64,000 nucleotides of DNA from the NCBI GenBank assembly GCA_930367205.1, contig OV884009.1, forward strand, positions 31,939,841 to 32,003,840, given 5' to 3'. Under the pieces are notes generated by a model. That model saw only the letters and a list, made by a program, of their open reading frames with translations. It was not told the origin of the DNA and searched no databases. The stretch is from Acanthosoma haemorrhoidale. Lineage: Eukaryota; Arthropoda; Insecta; Hemiptera; Acanthosomatidae. The position numbers were made by a program, and so were the translations under genes. Positions 10,051 through 21,330 of the stretch are shown piece after piece; position 1 is the stretch's first letter, and each line of letters opens with the position of its first letter.

Positions 10051-13000
10051 ATAGATCGTACCCTTCCGTCCTGTATTTCCTTTCTAACTAATCATTAATA
10101 AAAGCTTCCTTTGACCTTTCTTTTCCTATCTGTGCCACAAATCCTTGGAATTTCATTCCCATCGATATTCGTCGTTGGACTCACCAAAACGTTGCCATCT
10201 AGATGTTTATTTATTTTTCATTAATTTTTTTTCATCTCTTATTTAATACATCCCAAAATCATTTCGTGCTCTTTTCCTCATTGTAATAATTCCTGTATTT
10301 TCTTTATTTTTTGTCTCTTATGTACGTACCTAGGCATTTTATTATTTAGAAGCTTATCTGTGTAATAAATTATTATAATAAATCTGTGTAACGTTATTTA
10401 TTTTATTTTTTTCAGCTAGACATTCCTATTGTGTTATTCTTAAGGGGCAATGTCCCAGAATAGTCATTGGACATAAAGATCATATCTATAGTCTCTGTCA
10501 TAAAACGTCAATCTACGTTAATAAACATAAATGCCTCACAAAAAATTCTGAACTATCATATTTATTTAAGCCTAGAAAATTTGTACATAGTAGCCTATCT
10601 GATGCCTCGTCTCCGTATTGCTCTACATGTCTAAGTCCCTGGAGTTTTTTCCGATGTTAGATAACTCTCTAAAGGCGGACTCACGCAGCTGTAGACTCGA
10701 CGCTGTCCTCTAACCTGTATATAAAGATGAGGACCACACACTCGCCTGTTTCCTCCGCTCACCGATAGGGGTAGGCTGATCAGCTCCGGAATGTGTACAA
10801 CTTTCTGCGGACATGGAGAATACCCTGTGAGGTAAAAGTCCTACACCAGGGCGATCTGGCCTCGAGCTTGCTATGGACTCATGCAAAGTAATTCATGGCG
10901 GTTCCTCCCTGGCGCATGCTGTCCACCTGACGCCCATCAATCCGCAAACTGGGGTTTTCGACTATCTTCTGGCTCACTCAAGGTGGGAACTTCTTTTTTA
11001 ACAATTTTGTTTTACATTTTCCTTAAGACACTGCTGCAACAGGGTCAGATCCTGTTTTATAAATCACAGCGACAGCCTGAACCAAACCGCCTTGTGTGAG
11101 ACCGCCCTAAATGCCCTTATGATCCGTAGGATTGGTTTGATTTGGGAGGGATAATTTCAGCCACTATTGTGTAATTAAACTAAAATCATTAATAATTATT
11201 AGCCAATGAAATAATATACTGTCGGGATCGGGGCTAAACCCCGGACCTCTTCAATATATGTATATTTACGGGACGGAATATTTTTTCTGTGGGTAATAAT
11301 TATTAGTAACAGTGTGATCCACACTATAACTAACTTTGAATATATTAACCTCAATTCATTAGGAACTGCGTATGCGAGCCAGAGAGAGGGTGAAGACGAG
11401 AGGTCCCAGGAGGTTAATTCTACTAGCAATGATAGTGGAGGTTTTAGACTATTTACAGTTGGCCTATAATAGTGTCGTTCCTAGAATACATGAATGATGG
11501 TCAAATGACACTTTTATATTCGGGAGGGGGGGGTCTTCTATGGTGATTGAAGATGAATAGGAAGTATGGCTCCTATCAATGATAAATGTATTCCATTGTT
11601 TATCATACCTTTTGATGCACTTCTGCTTACTAGATGTGCTCTCATCCTTCATAGATTGCCACCATTTAGTAATTATTTCTTTCTATGGGGGACCAGTTCT
11701 GACAAAATGTGCGTAGTTCAGCCTAGTTGAATTAATGCTCTCTATGAGGCATTTGATTTCCCGCGATTCGCATGCCCAGGTACACATTTGAAACGGACTA
11801 GCTTATTTATTTCTGTCAACATTGTCAGGTGTGAATGAAGGGGCATACATACAGTTATGACGTTGCATTAACAAGGGGAGGCTACGTTCGTGAGGTCACC
11901 AATTTCAATTTCCTTTTTTTTTTGTGATACTAGGCCAGGAAATATTTCCAGTGTCCAAGTGCCCAAGCGTCGGTTCTCTTCGCGTTCGGAGAAAAAAATT
12001 GTTTATGTTTAAAAACTCTGCTTTTTGGCCAACCTATAAATACAAATTTAGTGGAAACTGAAAAATAATATTTAATTATAAATATACATTATAATTATCA
12101 ATAAAATAACATCTGGAGTAAACACTTTTCGTCAAAGTCTTTTATTCCAATAAACTTTCAGAATTCGTTTAAATTTGGCCTGGATCTAAAACTGTAAAGC
12201 CTTATTTCTTCTCTTTATGTACACAAGACCAATTAACTTTTATGTATTTGTAAGTAAGAAAAAAATAAATTGAACAGAAAAACTTTCAAAGTTTCATATC
12301 GCCGTTTCTAAATTATTTATTTACGGAGGCATGGTTGTAGTTAAATGAATGATAACTTAAACTCTCGGCAATAATGATTAATCATCAAGATAATCCTTCA
12401 AATTTTTTTACGAGGTGGAGACATGATGCAAAGAACTCTTGGACTTTCATACTTTTGTCTCTAAAGTAACTAAAATACTCGTAATATAGCCATAGATAGA
12501 TTATCGTAAGACTTTCAATTCGGCACCACACACTTGGGCCCTCGATGATCTTACATGGCATTAAAGTTGACCACACAATAATAGATGTATTAGAACTTAG
12601 ATAGATTATGGAAAGTCTCGATCTGTATACAGACATGCCCCCACTCCCTTAGTCCTCTCTGGTTCTTCCTAGATCTTTGCCCACTCTTATTAGGCTAAAG
12701 AGCTAAGAAAACTGTGAGAAAACTGGAAGTCTGTGAGATTTTCCTCATTGGCAAAGGTTTGATAACAAAAGACGCGCTGGAATCCCTCCGGAAGTTAGAG
12801 CTGTAAATATAAACTGAGCCTAACACATGACTAATATAGTCCCGGTCGATAAATATTCCCGGAGTATCCCGTGGGAGTCTAAAATTCAAAACAGTAATGA
12901 TAATGACATAGCGTTGAATCGCTACGTCAGAGTCAAGATGGTACTCTCAAGAAAACGACATTCTACATCCTCTGAATCCAGACTCCCTCTGTCGAGAATG

Positions 13001-13161
13001 ATGCAGAGACGTGGTCAACAACAAAATAGCATACGAAACTATCTTCGGACTCGAAGCTTTTCTCAGTCGTGGCATCGTCGTATTACTGAGCCCACGTTTT
13101 TAAATAATAGGTCATACATCTTAAATGAAATTTTTTTTTAGGAGTCAACAACAATTCATTA
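10051..13161. other. Long stretch without recognisable gene
   Basis: Mixed AT-rich DNA with GC-richer blocks (about 10,640-11,110 and 11,340-11,420). Short frames only. The part from 10,080 to 10,470 shares loosely ordered words with 55,850-56,330 (see findings). Confidence 0.45.
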
Positions 13162-13776
13162 AGATAAAATTACAATCTGCCTTCTTTATTCGGCAATAAG
13201 TAATTGAGATAAATGTTATCATTCATACCATATTTACAATTCATCATTCACTCGCACAGGGATTATCATTCATACAATATTTACAAACAGCTCAGATGAT
13301 TGACACCTCCCTCCCATGCGAAGGAGGCAGCGGAGTCTTGGGAAGTCCCCCACGCTCCTAAGTCAGCCGCGTCACTGGATAAGAGTCAGCGGAGGCTGAC
13401 CAAGAGCGCGAGAGCCACAAACGCTCAGGACATGATTAGAGAAACTGGCCATTGCCAGGACTCCCACTAACACTTAGTTATAGCAGGTCACGAGGCCACT
13501 GCCGTTTTAATCTCCGAGGAGGATTATAGGGATGAGTGGTGCAGTGCAATGACTGTGCTAGGGAATTAGGGTGGTTGGATAGGTTACTATGGAATTTCAT
13601 GAACTTGGAAGGGATGAGTTCAAGAATATAGGGTATATTCAGATCATTGTGAAAGGTTTTGTTGCTGACGTAATAACGGGCATTTACTATTGTTCTCAGG
13701 ACTTTTGATTGAAAGGATTGAATGCGCTTGATGTTCGACTTTTTTGCTGTCCCGTAGACGTAGTTCACAACCTTAT
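13162..13776 (-). mobile_element. Jockey-like retrotransposon, 3' fragment copy C
   Basis: The minus strand reads VYGTAKKSNIKRIQSFQSKV, LRTIVNARYYVSNKTFHNDL, NIPYILELIPSKF and on to RRLKRQWPRDLL with a stop at about 13,478. This is an intact end of the jockey polymerase and the longest uninterrupted C-terminus among the copies. The 3' end with the hairpin is at 13,162-13,195. It is nearly identical by eye to copy B over 13,480-13,650. Confidence 0.88.
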
Positions 13777-13801
13777 AAACTCTAAAAAAAATCAATAATA
13801 A

Positions 13802-14262
13802 TTATGAATCAAAATCATATTGTGGTAAAATGTTACTGCAAGAACTACAAATCTTAAGTTGATGATCTACGAATACAGGAATGTGACATTTCAAGCAATA
13901 TGTAGTTGTGTATATTCTTCGTTTATATGAACATAAGCCGCAGTGTTTCCTGACTCCTTTGTCAGTTTTCGGGTGGCTTTGATAAGTTGTTTCTGAAATA
14001 GTTCTTCTCGATGGGTTCAGTTCCGTCAGGGAATTCTCATATACAAGATTTCTCTTCACGTAGGTTTTTATTTGAGTCTTACTCCAAACATTAGGATTGT
14101 TATGATTTTTATTTTACTTACTGCGTCACATTTCCGTATGTTATTGACCAAACACTCTTCTAATTTATCGTCTGTTTCAGGTGTAAAATCTGGATCTACA
14201 TCAGAATCTAGTTCCGCTGGATCGGCGATGCTCACATCAGAATCAGATAAAACATCTTAGTT
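13802..14262 (-). pseudogene. piggyBac transposase relic: acidic N-terminus fused to Cys-rich C-terminus
   Basis: On the minus strand, 14,260-14,085 reads DVLSDSDVSIADPAELDSDV then DPDFTPETDDKLEE, an acidic start like that of piggyBac transposases. After a frame change it continues VWSKTQIKTYVKRNLVYENS, and 14,000-13,802 reads KHCGLCSYKRRIYTTTYC, LKCHIPVFVDHQLKICSSC. The latter is the cysteine-rich C-terminal zinc-binding domain of piggyBac (CxxC...YxCxxC...C pattern). The catalytic DDD core between them is gone. It sits between jockey copies C and D. Confidence 0.55.
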
Positions 14263-14690
14263 ATGATAAAATAACAATCAGCCTTATAGGCATTATTGTG
14301 ATAAATGATCTCATTCATACCATATTTACAGTTTTCATTCACTCCCTCATTCAGACGCTCTGGACATGATTGGAGAAACTGGCCATTGCCAGGACTCCCA
14401 CTGTCACTTATTTATAGAAGGTCACGAGGCCACTGCCGCTTTAGTCTCCAAATAGTATTGTAGGGATGAGTGGCGCAATGTAATGACTGTGCTAGGGGAT
14501 TAGGGTGGTTGGATAGGTTACTATGGAATTTTATGAACTTGGAAGGGATGAGTTCAAGAATATAGGGTATATTCAGATCATTGTGAAGGGTTTTGTTGCT
14601 GACGTAATAAGGGGCATTTAATATTGTTCTCAGGACTTTTGATTGAAAGGATTGAATGCGCTTGATGTTCGACTTTTTTGCTGTCCCCCA
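14263..14690 (-). mobile_element. Jockey-like retrotransposon, 3' fragment copy D with internal deletion
   Basis: The same 3' segment as copies C and E, from the tail (aacaatcagcc plus hairpin) to tttttgctgtcccc. It lacks about 150 bases after the cattcactcc part that are present in copy E. Confidence 0.85.
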
Positions 14691-14714
14691 TTATAAATGA
14701 TATATTACTATACT

Positions 14715-15325
14715 ATACTCTTTATTGGGCTATAATTACAATCTGCCTTTTATAAGGCAATCAGTGATTGCGATAAACGCTCTCATTCATACCATATTTA
14801 CAATTCATCATTCACTTACTCATTCATACAATATTTACAGACAGCCCAGAGACCTCCCAAATCCACATGCGTAGAGAAAGCGGAGTCTTGGGAAGTCCCC
14901 CACGATCCTCCATCAGCCGCGTCACCGGATACTAGCCAGTGGAGGCTGACCAAGAGCGTGAGAGCCACAGACGCTCAGGACATGATTGGAGTAACTGGCC
15001 ATTACCAGGACCCCCGCTGTCACGCGTTTATAGCAGGTCACGAGGCCACTGCCGTTTCAGTATCCGAGGAGGATTATAGGGATGAGTGGCGCAGTGCAAT
15101 GACTGTGCTACAGGATTAGGGTAGTTGGAAAGGCTACTGTGGAATTTGATAAACTTAGAAGGGATGAGTTCTAGAATGTAGGGTATATTAAGGTCGTTAT
15201 GAAGGGTTTTGTTGCTGACATAATAAGGGGCATTTACTATTGTTCTCAGGACTTTTGATTGAAAGGATTGGATACGCTTGATGTTCGACTTTTTTGCTGT
15301 CCCCCATAGCTCTATTCCGATAAAT
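14715..15325 (-). mobile_element. Jockey-like retrotransposon, 3' fragment copy E
   Basis: It runs from ctctttattgggctataatt (reverse-strand AATAAA) with the hairpin gccttttataaggc at the 3' end, through the full 3' untranslated region and polymerase C-terminus, to ccccatagctctattccg. It resembles copy A more than copy C in its diagnostic differences (for example ccaaatccacat and taatgaagg-type positions). Confidence 0.87.
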
Positions 15326-16090
15326 GCGTATTAGAATATAAAATTGGTGTGCATTATTGAGATAGGAGTGCCCCTTGGATGATAATTTTCCATTGTAATC
15401 TGTAAAAAAAAAACAGGATTTGGCTGAAGAATTAAAGCAGCTTTATAGATTGGAGAGCTTTGGGTTGTTCCCCATCATCGTTTCTTGCAATGGTTAGATC
15501 CCCGTGGATACGCTGGACTCTGTCCGAGGGCTAGAACTGTCAAAGAAAATACAGGGCAGGGTTCCTCAAAAAATAGCACTTTAAGGGAACTTATAGGAGT
15601 ATGGTTAGAAAGTTCAACAATATTAACCCTTAATTTTTTAACAAATAAAATAACATATGGCTATGTTACAGGCTGACTTAAGCCTAGAGTGTCCCCTAGA
15701 CTGCCTGCGGCCATCGATGTGGGAATGTAGGTGATGATATTATGTTAAACACGGGGTTTGTTATTAATTACGAGTTAAAGAATTCTAGTCTACGGCAAAT
15801 GAACTTATCTACCGTAGGACTAAACGTCTTCGTACAGACTTCTCCACAGCTGGAACGAAATATATTGACCCACTTTCATAAGTATAATAGTTTGAAATCG
15901 ATAGAGCCGCTTTGCTGTAGCTTCCGTCGGATGACTAAAACGCGGTGCGCCGTACAACCGAGCCGGCCTGAGTAGAGAAGACAGGCTTTCTGTGAAGGCA
16001 AGGGCTTGAGTTTTTTTTTCAGGTTCAGCTGAGATCTGTAGACCTGACTCGATTCGGTTCCCCCAGGGAGTCCCATTAGGAGTCCACAGG
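15326..16090. other. No recognisable gene
   Basis: Mixed composition, short frames on both strands, no domain seen. Confidence 0.5.
16083..16090. repeat. 8-bp target-site duplication, left copy
   Basis: tccacagg, paired with tccatagg at 16,351-16,358 (one mismatch). Eight base pairs is the hAT-family duplication length. Confidence 0.7.
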
Positions 16091-16350
16091 CAGAGGCGTA
16101 ACTACAGGGTGGCAGGGCTGGCAAAATGCCACGGGCCCCCAACCCAAGAGGGCCCCGGCCCAAGTGGCCGCGAGCTCAGAAATATTGTTTTAATATTGTA
16201 CATATTTATAAAAATATTAAAATATATATACCATAATACAAATTATTGGTTGTGGGTAACTAAACTACTCGTAAGTATAATAAAGCTTAATGATAGGGCC
16301 CCCATTAAAGGAATTTGCCACGGGCCCCAGATGATATAGTTACGCCACTG
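16091..16350. mobile_element. hAT-type MITE, 260 bp
   Basis: The left end reads CAGAGGCGTAACTAC and the right end, reverse-complemented, reads CAGTGGCGTAACTAT. These are inverted termini with the hAT CAGNGGCG signature. Both ends continue into similar GGCCC-rich sequence containing tgccacgggcccc. The centre is AT-rich and non-coding, so the element is non-autonomous. An 8-bp duplication with one mismatch flanks it. Confidence 0.85.
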
Positions 16351-16358
16351 TCCATAGG
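16351..16358. repeat. 8-bp target-site duplication, right copy
   Basis: tccatagg, see the left copy at 16,083-16,090. Confidence 0.7.
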
Positions 16359-17557
16359 TCCAACATATTCTAATATATCCACAGGTCCACAGACATTAGG
16401 AGTCCCATCAGGCCGAAGTCCTTCCTGTCACCAATCTTCCCTCGAGCTTGAGTGTTTATTCAATATAAACAGAGTACTGTGGTACTAATTCGCTTACCTT
16501 GTATAATAATAGGTTGCTCAGATCAGATGCGAGGGGAGCTCCTCCTATTATTGGCACCGGTTATGTCATCTTTTATTTATTCGTATATTTTAGTTTAAGT
16601 TTAGACGCGTTCTGGTGTCCAAGGAAATGTACAATTCTAAATAATAATAATAAAATTATTTTATTTTTTAAATATAAGTTAAAAAATTATGGCAAGAAAA
16701 ATATCCCACAGTTAACAAAATTCTTTAACGTAAATGCAACATGAAATGTAATGCCAGAAAATAAACAACATAAAATCTATTTGAGCTCTGTCGTTGCAAC
16801 CTGAATATAATTACATAATAATAAAAAAAAAACACACTGCGTCGACATGCCTGGTTCTGTGAATTTCATTAATGTCAGTTGATGGTAGTGATACGCAAAA
16901 GCTTTAGGTCCCAACAAGTCATACCCCAGTTGCTGGTGAGCCAGGCATTGGCAAAGGAGAGCCTTGAGTAATCCAGTTCAAATCCACAATTTAGCAATCG
17001 ATGCGTCTACTGTACATCTAGATCCAGTTTTTAAGTCCTTCCTTACAGGTTCCAAACCTTCTAACTCTCAACTGACAGAACATCCGGGCTGGGTCAAATG
17101 TATGATGAATATTACTGTAAGTACTTGCACAGACAGCAATCTTATACCAAGCTTGAGATTATCATCTCTTACCGGCTGCAATAACTTCGGAAGGCCATAC
17201 AGTATAGAGTCTGATTCTTGGTGGTACGTACAAATGTCTAAATTTCGGATTATGCAACAAAGCTCCTCGCTGTCATCATTAATTAATTTTTAAGATAAAT
17301 AACTCGGCTATTTAATCACCTGATTATATTAAACATTATTCTTAAGCAATTATGTTTTGAGGTCTACTCCTTTAGTCTTGGGTTCTTCTCAAAAATAAAT
17401 CATTATTAATTTTCCTTGAAAATAATATCACATATGGTGCACTAGATACACGTTTATTGACACTACATTAGTTTCTAATAATCTAGGTCAATTGTTTAAT
17501 TTCTTCTTTATTTACTTGTATTGTTCAGTTTATCAATAACAGTTTTTTTTTTTTCAG
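16359..17557 (+). other. Region upstream of the secreted-protein exon
   Basis: No coding sequence recognised. The long T tract and cag just before 17,558 show this is, at its right end, an intron. A 5' untranslated exon and promoter must lie further upstream and were not identified. Confidence 0.5.
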
Positions 17558-18333
17558 AAAATATGGGACTTTGGCCTTTTCATACGTGCCTATTAAGTCT
17601 TTGTTTCATTATCTACTTTGGGTCAGCCTTAGAAGCCAATCTAAAAGAGCCAAGCTGCGAAGAGCTAAGAGCTATGTGGCGATTTTCAAAACGCCAATCA
17701 AGGGCAGCCGAAATTACTAACGAAATCCCAACCTACAGGGACCCTTTTGCACTTAATGTCTGGGAGGAGTACGCCAGGCCAAGAAGTGCAGGCAGAGGAA
17801 GGTACAAGAAACCTCCTGTATACGGAAAAGTAATCCATGGTTCTCCTCACTCAAGGGGACCCTTAGCTGAAAATTATCCCGAACGAATTCGTGCCTTTGA
17901 AGAAGTTATGCGTCTATTTGGATCTTCCATTATTCCAGTTGCAGGTGTGCCCCGCAGAAAAACATCTTTTCGCTTGGGAGGCGGTGGAGGAGGAGCGTTC
18001 CAACATATACACCCTACCCAGTCTGGGAGTTTCCAGCATTTGAAAGAGTTAATTAGGAATGAAAGGGCGAGAGAGCTCCAAGAGCAGAGATTGAATGAGG
18101 ATGCCGAGCACAACATGAAAGACATAGCGAAGCTCCAATATGTCCGTATGAACGACAGTCCTCCCACTAACATGGAAGGCAATATCATAAGAGAAAAACC
18201 AGTTATACCAGTGCACGGTAAAGGTGTCGTGGCTTTCCCAGATATGTTACTACCTGCATCATATAAATATTTGGATGAATATCTTCCACAAGTCCAGAAA
18301 TATAGACATAGATATCCAGATAATACTAATACG
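17558..18333 (+). CDS. Secreted, prohormone-like protein, main coding exon
   Basis: The exon follows a long T tract ending ttttcag and ends at a consensus donor ACG/gtaagt in phase 0. I take the ATG at 17,563, five bases into the exon, as the start. Upstream in-frame sequence is intron, so the longer reading frame is not used. The 257 residues open with a signal peptide (MGLWPFHTCLLSLCFIIYFG, likely cleaved after the following SALEA). The mature part starts with one cysteine (EPSCEEL), then MWRFSKRQSRAAEITNEIPT containing a dibasic KR site. A basic region rich in R, G and P follows, then a six-glycine run, a charged helix with QHLKELIRNERARELQEQ, and a proline/tyrosine-rich end with FPDMLLPASYKYLDEY. 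It looks like a conserved insect secretory protein or peptide precursor, but I cannot name the family. Processing at KR is inference. Confidence 0.83.
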
Positions 18334-21264
18334 GTAAGTATGCTTTAAATACATAAATAGGATTTTAATAATTTACTTCTCAGAGAAAAATTGAAAGATC
18401 GTTTATACAGGCAGAGCTTTAGATTCTTAGAAATGGACATTTCTCATTTGGACTGTGCATAGTACATTCGCTTACGTTCAAGGCAGTCGCAATTTTATTC
18501 TGGTAATTCGTTTTTTTGTTTATATGTAGATTTAATAAACTTTAAATAGGATAGTCAAAAAAACTCATGTTGAGACGAAGTACGGCAAAATAGATTATTT
18601 TGAATAAGTCGTAAGTAAATGGGTTTATATCTTACTATGTGTATAAGTTTCTTATTAGGTATTAATGAATACCTGGATATCAATAGTGATTGAACTCCAT
18701 ACAAAACGTTACTTAATTTTAAAATTGTAATAATTGGATCACATTATTTGATAATTGCTACGCAATAATGACTAAACTAATATGTAGCCAAGTTCAATAA
18801 ATGCAATTCATAATATATAAATTTATAGATACCAGTTTGATACATAATAAGGTAGTAACCCAATATAATTTTACTATCCAACAATATACTTACTATACAG
18901 CTTGCACACAATACTATCCCAATCTATATCAGGGTATCCTAAGCCCAACGATTGGTATTGGACGACAATGGGGTAACTGGGTATCATGTATTCTGGCCAT
19001 TAAATGAAAAATAAAATATTCTTACTTAACGTGATTCGAAATTTCACTAAATTTGGTTAAAGTTTCGTTTTCCAACCATTGGCTCAGCTGATTTGAGTCT
19101 TTTAGTCGTTACCACGTGATATATATAGACGGGGTAGTATCACTTGTCTTTTTTTTTAATGTATATTTATTGCCAAACCTTGGAAGTATCTACCTTATCC
19201 ATTTCAATCGAGTAATTCATATGGGACCCCCACACGTCCAAGTGACAAGAAACTAACAGACGATTTAAACTACTTATTCACCTCATGGATAATCATACTA
19301 AAATAACAATAGACAAGAAGAGAAGGTTCTATAGAACGGTACTCCATTCTGCCTGGTCCTACAGAATAGAAGTCGGGGAGTGCACATCCCCGCATGCAGC
19401 CCCTGCAATTCAGAACTCTCCAGAAGAAAGCCAATGCACCCTCCTATATAGCAACAAGCATACCCTTCACACTGATCTCAAGGTCCCACTCATTTAAGAT
19501 CTAGTGAACTTCCATTCCCGTCTCCCTGCCATCCTAATCCGTATGCTAAAGCTCTATATTCCCATTTTGTCCCTGACAACCCAGGCTTAACCTAACTACC
19601 TCCTCCAAAGCGAATAGCATTTTGATCTTGAGATCTGTGTGATACTGTGTCAAGCATAGTGGTTTTGGCTGAAAAGCCCTTTTCCCCTTAAAGAAACAAA
19701 TTACTAATAAAGTGTAATTGTATAATTGTGTATTGATTGCTGTAAAAAAAATTTAATTTTTAATAAAGTTCTGTTGTTACCAAATTCCTCGTAACAAAAA
19801 TGGGAAAATCGCCAAAGACAGGTTGTGCCGGGAAAATCGAGGTTTTTATTTCAGCGCAAATAGGACAAAATGTTGTTACCCTGATTAAATAAATTTATAT
19901 TCATATCCACTAGCGCCAGCTCAAGAATTCGAAAATCTAACCAACTTCAAAACAAAAAACTAATAATAGAGGGATTAGGTTTGACAAACAATAAAAACAT
20001 GATTGGCAACATGAGAAAAATGGTGCCCGTTGCCTATATATAGTTGAGAAACCAGTTAAAAAATAATTAAGCGTACAGGTATCCTAATCAAGCCAGCATA
20101 AACCCCTTGACATCACAGCTATCACAACCGAAAGGTTTTAGTTTTAACCACTCTGGAGTACATAGAATGTATAGAATGCAAGGCCTCGTATATAGGCAGG
20201 ACCTTTAAAAAATGAGGGTTACGGACGGGCCTAGACCATGTTTCTAAAGAATATAGTCGGTTTTACCAACACATTATTCCAGTTACCAAAATGCACCACA
20301 CTCAATCTGCCTTGTGCACTCCGAAAATAATCAAATAACATAAATAAGCAGCAAAACCTATAAATTAAAATAAACACATTAAAAACACAAAATCCCTGAA
20401 CAAACAATAAGATGTCCTAAAAACAATGCTGTTGTTACAGCAGTACATATATGTGTGTGTCTGTGTGCGTGTATCATGGAATGTAGTTATTATAATATTT
20501 TTGTCCCCGACAAGTTTCAAACTGGTTTGTGATTATTTACTGAGCATGTGCGAACGTTACCACATCACATCACAGATTTAGAACATGTTGGAACGATTTT
20601 TTCAATCTCTGACTGTTGACTTTCAGAAGGATACTTTACGAAACAACTTACTTGTTTATGACCAGGTTTGTTGGACTTCAAAACTTCGAATTATTTTTAG
20701 ATTTTATTATAGAAGCTTTTGGTTTTAATTTTTAATCTAATATTTAAAAGATAGCAAATACGTAGGTAGTACAGTGTAATATGCGGTCGAATTAATATTT
20801 TCTTCGTGCAAAAGTTATTATTAGGCTCACTTTTTAAATATTAATAATTAAGAAAAATCATTTATAAATTAAAAACATTAAAATTAACCTCTGCAAATAA
20901 AGATTTTCAACGATCAATAATTATAAAATGAATACTCAATTATTAATAGACAAAATAAACGTTAACGCCTGTTAATTTTACTATTAATAATTTGAAATTA
21001 AAGTAGTGAAGAGTTACGTAAGTTAAATTAATTCTAACGATATTTATAATCTTTCTTTTTACGGTGAGCGAGAAAAGAGGAGAATGACTACGCATGTCTC
21101 TGATTCTTTGTCCTTACTCCGATCCTCAGATCCTTTTGACAATCACAAACCGTTTTCAAACTAGGTTTTGTGCGTGTGGGAACATATTTCTGAGTTTTTT
21201 TGACAGTTCGGGCGAGTTTGAACCACACAGCTTTACTGCGCATTCTCCCGCCAGTTTGATGATA

Positions 21265-21330
21265 GTCTGGACTCTGGTCAAAAAAAAAAAGTCTGGACTC
21301 TGGTCAAAAAAAAAAGTCTGGACTCTGGTT
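21265..21330. repeat. Tandem repeat of 25-26 bp
   Basis: gtctggactctggtc followed by a run of A, present twice fully (21,265-21,290 and 21,291-21,315) and once as its first 15 bases ending in ggtt (21,316-21,330). The units differ only in A-run length. Confidence 0.88.

Noticed and set aside
16964..17293. 109-codon plus-strand frame upstream of the secreted-protein exon
   Set aside because: No domain or conserved motif was seen, and the T tract and cag before 17,558 show that intron separates it from the signal-peptide exon.
17521..17562. Upstream methionine giving a longer secreted protein
   Set aside because: It lies within the polypyrimidine tract of the acceptor. The ATG at 17,563 directly starts a good signal peptide.
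19285..19497. 70-codon plus-strand frame in a GC-richer patch
   Set aside because: No motif and no splice context. It is probably old retroelement sequence but could not be assigned.
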